From NCBI GenBank assembly GCA_007922195.1, contig ML682059.1, positions 14,564,295-14,628,294 on the forward strand: a DNA stretch of 64,000 bases, written 5' to 3'. Each line of letters opens with the position of its first letter. Within the stretch, counting starts at the first letter, position 1. A program made the position numbers and the translations under genes. Of this stretch, positions 58,545 through 64,000 are shown piece after piece. This DNA is from Podocnemis expansa (taxonomy: Eukaryota > Chordata > Testudines > Podocnemididae). The notes beneath the pieces were generated by a model that saw only the letters and a list, made by a program, of their open reading frames with translations, was not told the origin of the DNA and ran no database searches.

Positions 58545-59232
58545 GATAAGCAAAATCTGAATTTCCAGCTGGCAGTAAATTCCAATATTTCAACATTTGT
58601 TTTTGTCCCAAAATTTGAAATTTTGAATTTTTTTCATAGAATGGAAATTCAAAAAAAATTGATTTGAAAATATTGAAATCTTTTTTAAATTTTTTATTAA
58701 AATGAAACAGTTTGACATTCCCAAAATTGAAATGTTTGGTTTTGGTTTGTTGAAATGACATGTCTTCATTTAAGTCACAGCAATATTAAACAGCATTTCC
58801 TAGTATAGTATGTTGCTTTCTGGGAGTTGTAGTTCAGAAGCCTGATGCCTCAATGGGACAAGCTCCCTGGGTGGATTACCTCCCTTGTGATGTGCCCAGT
58901 TATGGGTCTCTTATGATGTGCCATGCAGAGCTTGATCAGCACACTGCATTATAAGACAAATAGACTTCCAGGGATCTCTACACTTAGGAGAGACTGAAGA
59001 TCCAAACTACAGCTCCTATCAGGCAATCCACTGATAAGTAAATACAGTTTAATGTTTTTATGAATTAATTCAAAATGAAACATCACATGCCTGTTGAACA
59101 AAATGAAATCTTCCAATCTGTGAATTCCTAATGGAAAAATAAAAGGTTTCCCCACAGAAAATTTTGATTTAGCAGAAACTGTATTTTCTACCAGAAAATC
59201 ATTCCAGTAGAAAATTCCCAACCAGCCCTACT
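58545..59232. repeat. AT-rich interspersed repeat of unknown class
   Basis: Internal runs of AATTTGAAATTTTGAATTTT-type words, then a mid part with TTCTGGGAGTTGTAGTTCAG, then AATTCAAAATGAAACATC and an end AATTCCCAACCAGCCCTACT. By eye this matches a repeat frequent in turtles that starts or ends with a GGGCTGGTTGG-like word, but the class is not known to me. Frames within it are low-complexity. Confidence 0.5.
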
Positions 59233-59824
59233 CAGTGATCTCTTTGAGCAGGCAGACATTGAAGGGAATCACAGATAGCTGCTTTTCTTTCATCACACTC
59301 AATCCCATTGTTCAGGAAATGGGCAAGGAGCATGCAGGATACATTATCATAGTGCTGCTGCTTAGTAGAGTCTTTCATCTCCCCTCTATTTAATTAATGC
59401 TATTTTCTTTGAAAAAGGTTTTTAAAGTAAAAATCTGAGTATGCATGTGCATTTTATAAACACTTTTGAACAGGAGTGCTGCTGGCCCAGGAAAAGACCT
59501 GGGGCTTGGGTGCTGGAACTCAGGGCTTGAGCCCCATAAGCCCAGTGCCAGCGGCACCCCTGCTTGTAAGTATCAGCTCTTAAAAAGAGAATGTTTGTCC
59601 TCATGGCAAAACCTCCAGAAGAAGTCCTTGCAAATCATGGGCAAAAAGCAGCTAACATGTTCAGAAAGCTGATGACATCAAGACTTGAACTGGGAACACA
59701 CCTATGATACCCAGGTTCAGGGACCACAGTACGTCACTTTGATCCACCCACATATTCAGACATCAGGTTATCTGCCAACATAGGGCACCAATCCTGACAC
59801 ACATGCATGAATGACTTTATATAG
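59233..59824. other. Unique sequence with a possible tRNA-like remnant
   Basis: 59675-59745 read on the minus strand contains a B-box-like AGTTCAAGTCT downstream of CCTGAACCTGGGTATC, but no convincing A box. Not assigned. Confidence 0.35.
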
Positions 59825-60114
59825 CTTGTCAATTTCCAAAGGGATAGTTGTCTTAGTCTAGTCCAGCAAAAAAAAGGAGTCATGTGGCACTTTAAGACTA
59901 ACATTTATTTTTCACATGAGCTTTCATAGGAGAAAATCCCACTTTGTCAGACGCTTTGAAGATGGGTGAACTTACAGAATGGAATGAAAATAAATACAAG
60001 AGGGTGTAAAACATAGGATCAGGTCACACAGTAACAGCAAATCACAGCAGTTGTTAGGTTCAAACCATGGGAAGCCTGAAGTCAAATTACCTTTTGTAAT
60101 GGGAACCCATAGTC

Positions 60115-60464
60115 TCAATTAAGTCTTGCTTTCACAGAATTTAGCTTGCATATTAATTCGAGTTCAGCTGTTTCTCTTTGAAGTCTTGATGTCCCAGCCA
60201 CATCTCTGATGACGGTCGTTAACAGATCATTTATCACGTGATTAGGAAGATGGAAGTGCTCAGCAACTGGTTTCTTTGTTCTGTGATTTCTGATATCAGC
60301 TCTGTGTTCATTTATCCTTTTGCGCAGTGATCGTCCTGTTTGTCCAATATATAAGGTGTTGGGGCATTTCTTGCACATGATGGCATAGATCACATTAGTA
60401 GATGAGCAGGTAAATGAGCCTTTGATGGAGTAGCAGGTTTGATTAGGACCTATGATGGTATCTA
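60115..60464 (-). pseudogene. Penelope-like GIY-YIG endonuclease domain, 5'-truncated
   Basis: The frame from 60464 down to 60115 is open and reads TCYSIKGSFTCSSTNVIYAIMCKKC before the strong match. It then carries the CxxC pair (CKKC), LYIGQTGRSLRKRINEHR with the Y-I-G of GIY-YIG and the R/H residues of the catalytic helix, and RETAELELICKLNSV with a Glu as the likely metal ligand. Length of the visible domain is about 110 residues, complete for this fold apart from a possible few N-terminal residues. In Penelope elements the domain nicks target DNA and is fused C-terminal to an RT. Here the RT half is absent, cut off at the palindrome junction, so no full enzyme can be made. It is remarkably free of stops compared with the other copies at 48190 and 61436, which suggests a relatively recent insertion. 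Confidence 0.93.
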
Positions 60465-60574
60465 ATGAGCTTTCATGGGAGAAAATCCCACTTTGTCAAA
60501 TGCTTCGAAGATGGGTGAATTTACCCATCTTCAAAGCATCTGACGAAGTGGGATTTTCTCCCACGAAAGCTCAT
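60465..60574. repeat. Head-to-head palindrome of two Penelope ends
   Basis: Arms 60465-60519 and 60520-60574 are near-perfect reverse complements, centred in GGGTGAATTTACCC. The left arm has several changes at ribozyme sites (TTTGACAAAG for CTGACGAAG), so the arms have evolved separately or were copied from different sources. Strong cruciform potential. Confidence 0.9.
60536..60574 (+). ncRNA. Hammerhead ribozyme core in a Penelope end, all core bases kept
   Basis: First box CTGACGA at 60540-60546; stem II GTGGGA (60548-60553) pairs with TCCCAC (60559-60564) around a TTTTC loop; second box GAAA at 60565-60568; then GC-U-C (60569-60572) followed by ATG. The short helix I is GCAT (60536-60539) with ATGT (60573-60576). 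Helix III is only A-G/C-U, so the cut is predicted after the C at 60572. Such hammerheads with a tiny helix III are known in Penelope-like retroelements and are thought to act as dimers across tandem copies. Alone this one may be slow. Confidence 0.72.
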
Positions 60575-60675
60575 GTGAAAAATAAATTTGTTAGTCTTAA
60601 AGTGCCACATGACTCCTTGGGTTTTTTTTTTTGCTGTACTAGACTAACACGGCTATCCCTTTGGAAATTGACAAG

Positions 60676-61435
60676 ATGCATACTTTAAACCATGATGAAA
60701 AACTAGTTGTTAAACAGTCAGCTAGTTTCTAGTGGTGGTAATGCTCCACTACGATTCCTAGGCAAAAACTGCATTAATCTGGAGATAAGCTTGAGAGTTC
60801 TATTTAGTAAGTTTATATTAAAAGAAAAGGCTTAGAAATATCAAATCCTTATGTTCAGATGTCCCACTTGGAACTTACTGGGCATTGAACAAACACACAA
60901 AAGAGGCAACCCCTACCCCATGAGACATTCATTATAAGACACAAACAGATTAAGTGTAGGGTATGGGGGTCCAAAGTAAATTAAATAGGCTTGTCACAAG
61001 TATTATATATTTTTAATTGGGGTTAAAGGTAGGAAGGAAGGGAGCAGGAAAAGAAAAGAAGCAGAAAAGGAATAATTTATCAACTATCTAGCCACGATTG
61101 CCAGGCAGGGTTTTGCTGGAATCATTCCAGAGCTAAGTCTGAAGGAAGAATCCAAGGGAGGATAAAATAATGACTTTTTCTCAGGGAGATTTTCTTATTT
61201 ATAAAAGGGCAGAGAAAGCATGAAGGTATTTAAGAGAGATGAGGAATCCTGGCAGAGTGACATTGCAAGGTCAGCATCATGAGAGGTTACTAGGTCAGCC
61301 AGTTAGGATAAACCTAAGGTACAAAAGAACAAAGACAAAATGCTTGTATTTAATACCCAAGTGAAAGGGAAACTCAGGGATAGACACAATGGGGAAGAGG
61401 ATGTGGTCAGAGTGAATAACCAACACTGTCTTAGC
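60676..61435. other. Unique sequence
   Basis: Purine-rich at 61020-61075. No repeat or exon recognised. Confidence 0.35.
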
Positions 61436-61900
61436 AAGTTCCAAAGGGGCAGCCATGTTAGTCTAGTTCAGTAAAAACAAAACAAGGAGTCCTGTAGCAC
61501 TCAAAGACTAACAAAGTTATCCATGAGATTCCATGGGAGGAATCCCACTTTGTCAGACACTTTGAAGATGTGGGAACTTACAGAATGAGAGGAAATAAAT
61601 GCAGGGAAGTGTAAGTCATGGGAACAGGTCACACTGTAACAGCAAACCAAAACAGTTGTAAAGAGTCAAACACTGAGGAACCACATACAGAGGAAGAGGA
61701 GGTCAAATCACCTGTTGTAATGAGAAAAAAATCCAGTGGCTTCATTAAGCCCTGAAACAATGCAATCAAATTTACAAATTAAATTTGATCTCTGCAGCTT
61801 CTCTTTGAAGCCTTGATATGTTATTCACCTGTCTGAGCACTGCAATCACTAAATCGTCAGTGGAGCAGCAGTGATCAGAATAGCCTTTGGGGTCAGGTTG
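61436..61900 (-). mobile_element. Penelope-like element, decayed 3' part
   Basis: Starts with AAGTTCCAAAGGGGCAGCC and the terminal block (AAGGAGTCCTGTAGCACTCA), then the ribozyme region (CCATGAGATTCCATGGGAGG), the 3' UTR (ACTTACAGAATGAGAGGAAA) and the end of the coding region near 61730-61900. More diverged than the copy at 59825. The ribozyme core has lost G8 and most of the second box. Confidence 0.85.
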
Positions 61901-62338
61901 CAATAGTCAAACTCAGACAAAACAGGTCAAGATACTACATTGCAGAAAGGGAAATGAGCACCTGTACAGGAGCAGATTTGAGGGTTATCAGCATAAAGGT
62001 GGCAATGCCATGCTTGCAGATAAGAATACCTAGGGACAGAGTGTTCTGAGAAGAGGAGAAGCAGCACAGGAATTTGTTTCCTTACAGAGTGGTTTCTGTG
62101 GTTGGGAGTCAGGAGGAGAGCCACCAGAGTAAGAAGAGGGAAAGCAGAGCTGGGAACTATGACTTAACAGTGCTTCTGGAGAATCTGGAAGCAGTCAGAA
62201 TTTAAAACAGGAGCAGCCTCAGAGAGATATACTTTTGTTCCTGTTCTTCAGCAAAATGGAAGTTATTGTCACAAAATCACTTGGTGTTTATGAAGAACAT
62301 TACTTGTTTGCATGCAGTATCAGGAAAGAAATAGTTAC
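61901..62338. other. Unique sequence
   Basis: Nothing recognised. Confidence 0.35.
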
Positions 62339-62346
62339 AATAGATA

Positions 62347-62916
62347 AGGGGCAGGCAACCCCCAGCACATGTGCCAAGAGTGGCACACAAGCCCATTTGG
62401 AGCAGTATGCATTACCCTCAGCAGTGCCACTAAAATAGATGCTCCGGCAATCAAAAAAAATCACTCTGAGCACTTCTTTAGGGGCAGCTGGGGCATGGGG
62501 GAGGGGGAGGTAACCCCAAGAACGCTGTCGAGAAAAGGCACCCAAGAGCAGCTCCTCTCCACAGCATGCCACCACTGAAAAGGGCCACTGCAGGTAGCTT
62601 CTTTCCATAGCATGCCGAGGGAGCCCCATCCCAGCCACTGCCAAAGCAAGTCACTCTGCATGGCTTTTTTCTGTAGCATCCTTGGGAACCCATACTTGGG
62701 CACACCACTGAAAGAAGCCACCCGGAACATTTTCCTTCCCCTTCCGCAAGTGTCTCCTTTTAGTGACATGACTGGGAAAGTGCCCCCCCCCCAACTCCAG
62801 CTGTGGCTGCTGGTTTTGTTGTTGGGTTTTGGTTTTATTTTTTGTTGTTTTTTTTTAGCAGAGGGGGCCACCTGATGATCCGAGAGGAGGGGCCAGCATA
62901 GGTTGCCAACCCCTAT
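62347..62916. mobile_element. hAT-type non-autonomous element, 570 bp
   Basis: Ends AGGGGCAGGCAACCCC and (reversed) ATAGGGGTTGGCAACC. Flanked by AATAGATA (62339-62346) and AATAGATC (62917-62924), an 8 bp duplication with one change. A (GTTTT)n-like tract at 62815-62850 is internal. Frames inside (62300-62871) are GC-rich artefacts. It differs in ends and interior from the hAT at 49626. Confidence 0.88.
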
Positions 62917-62924
62917 AATAGATC

Positions 62925-64000
62925 ATGCAAATGATTTATTAATGAAAGCATAGTTTGTGTGGGGAAAAAACTGCCCATGCAGTACATTTGATATGCTTTA
63001 TTTATTATATAAAATCTGAACAGTATATGTTTTTTCATTTATTAAGATCATTCAAGCCAATAGCGTCATTCAAGCTAGCTACCACACGTGCCGAGTTTCA
63101 GAACAGGTGCATATAAGAAATATTATGTAAACATAGGAAGCTGATCAAAAAAAAGCTAGATGATGCAATTAGCCTAAGAAGAGCAATGTTTACTCAGTTT
63201 GGGGTGAAAAACAACAATATCTAAACTGTTGAAAAGGGAGAGTGTAGTACTGGTGTAATATAACTTAACTGTGACCTGCTCCTCCCTAGTAAGATGAATG
63301 ACTTATAGTACCTGCTGGTTTCAGCCAAGTTCACAAACTGACCCCCACCACCTAGAAGTATGAACTTGTTCATACAAGTGCAGATCAGAGAAGAGCCTGA
63401 AGCAGGTGATGCAGATATGCTGAATGGCAGCTACTGCAGAAAAATGGCTAAGAAGCATGCATGCCAGTATGAGACAATGCACTGACCCACAATCTGGGAG
63501 CCTTCATAATCCACCATATGTAGAGCAACACATTCAAAAAAGCAGACCAGCAGCACATGCTGTAGGATGAGCTAGCCCTGCCTGTCATCAAATTAAGGGC
63601 TGGAAAGAAAAGGGATTTGAGGCTGGATACAAAAGGGCTAGAAAGAAGAGGTTTGTTACTTAATCTCCTGCACAAAACAAATAGACTTTAATTCTAAAAG
63701 TTGTTTACCTAGTAGAAACCCATCTAAAAACTGTATTTGTTATCTAGGATTGCATTGTTTTGCCAGTGCATTTTCTCAGCTGAAGGCTGTTACACTTAAC
63801 AAGATTCATCTTGAGTTGTAAAGCAAAACAAGGTTCTGCATTTTTCTATCACTGCTTTAGATTGGAAAGTAAAATAAAATTCAAGATTCATCCGAGAGTG
63901 ATGGCAAAATGAAAACATCACTGATGGTATTTATTGCAGAAGTTGACAATTCTGTTCTAGTCACAAATCAAAACAATGCAAATTGCTACAAGAGTAACAG
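62925..64000. other. Unique sequence to the window edge
   Basis: AT-rich DNA with no recognised repeat, gene or exon. The frame at 63448-63675 (minus) is random. Confidence 0.4.

Larger units (their letters stand above)
59825..60675 (-). mobile_element. Penelope-like element with GIY-YIG frame and inverted terminal blocks
   Basis: An 851 bp element. The left end CTTGTCAATTTCCAAAGGGA (59825-59844) is the inverse of the right end (60656-60675). The minus-strand body (59825-60469) holds the terminal block, a 3' UTR, and the GIY-YIG endonuclease domain. The body is joined head to head at 60519/60520 to a plus-oriented terminal block (60520-60675). The RT domain is missing, so this is 5'-truncated. 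The 110 bp junction (60465-60574) is a near-perfect palindrome. No target duplication was found. Confidence 0.93.

Noticed and set aside
58495..58761. 88-codon Lys/Phe/Asn-rich frame.
   Set aside because: Produced by the AT-rich repeat words; low complexity.
59670..59750. Possible tRNA-like sequence on the minus strand (AGTTCAAGTCT).
   Set aside because: Only the B-box-like word is present, so a chance match is likely.
1..64000. CRISPR arrays, bacterial operons, ribosome binding sites, origins.
   Set aside because: Nothing in the sequence supports these; the content is that of a vertebrate nuclear genome.

Overview
This window looks like non-coding nuclear DNA of a vertebrate, most likely a turtle (a soft-shelled type would fit, but I cannot fix the species). 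Three things point that way. There are many copies of CR1 LINEs, both the young kind with a full 3' tail and an older L3-like kind. There are DIRS-type tyrosine-recombinase retrotransposons, which are unknown in birds and mammals to my knowledge. There are Penelope-like elements carrying hammerhead ribozyme ends. I found no host exon, rRNA gene, functional tRNA gene or CpG-island promoter. Every recognisable coding stretch is a decayed transposon frame, so the window is either intergenic or inside a very large intron.

Layout. 1-5.1 kb: an old L3-like CR1 and a 2.6 kb CR1 keeping endonuclease and RT remnants. 5.3-6.3 kb: a TIR element with a C-rich tandem interior. 8.9-10 kb: a short CR1 and a Penelope end. 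12.4-15.4 kb: two palindrome-rich MITEs. 17.1 kb: a tRNA-Val-like SINE with a CR1 tail. 18.9-20.1 kb: CR1. 20.4-27.0 kb: a nearly complete DIRS element on the minus strand (gag, RT-RNase H, tyrosine recombinase, inverted terminal repeats), itself interrupted by a CR1. 27.0-29.0 kb: the gag part of a second, different DIRS element. 29.5 kb: a 125 bp Penelope palindrome. 30.7-34.1 kb: two CR1 copies, each split by another insertion. 35.8-36.4 kb: a solo LTR. 38.2-41.9 kb: a hAT fragment, CR1 and a Penelope end. 42.9 kb: another palindrome MITE. 43.7-48.2 kb: almost repeat-free. 48.2-50.3 kb: a Penelope element with an LTR-like insertion, and a hAT element. 53.8-57.8 kb: a tRNA-like cluster, a Penelope end, a foldback hairpin with a C-rich block, and CR1 tails. 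58.5-62.9 kb: an AT-rich repeat, two Penelope elements (one with a GIY-YIG endonuclease frame) and a hAT element.

The elements do not form a pathway; they are layers of insertion. CR1 reverse transcriptase presumably also copied the SINE with the CR1-like tail. The Penelope copies share a terminal block that holds a compact hammerhead ribozyme. In one copy (60536-60574) every core base of that ribozyme is intact. In the other copies I could read, the damage falls largely at CpG steps in the core. The most distinctive set is the group of MITEs whose ends and 3 bp target duplications agree but whose interiors are arrays of different short palindromic words.
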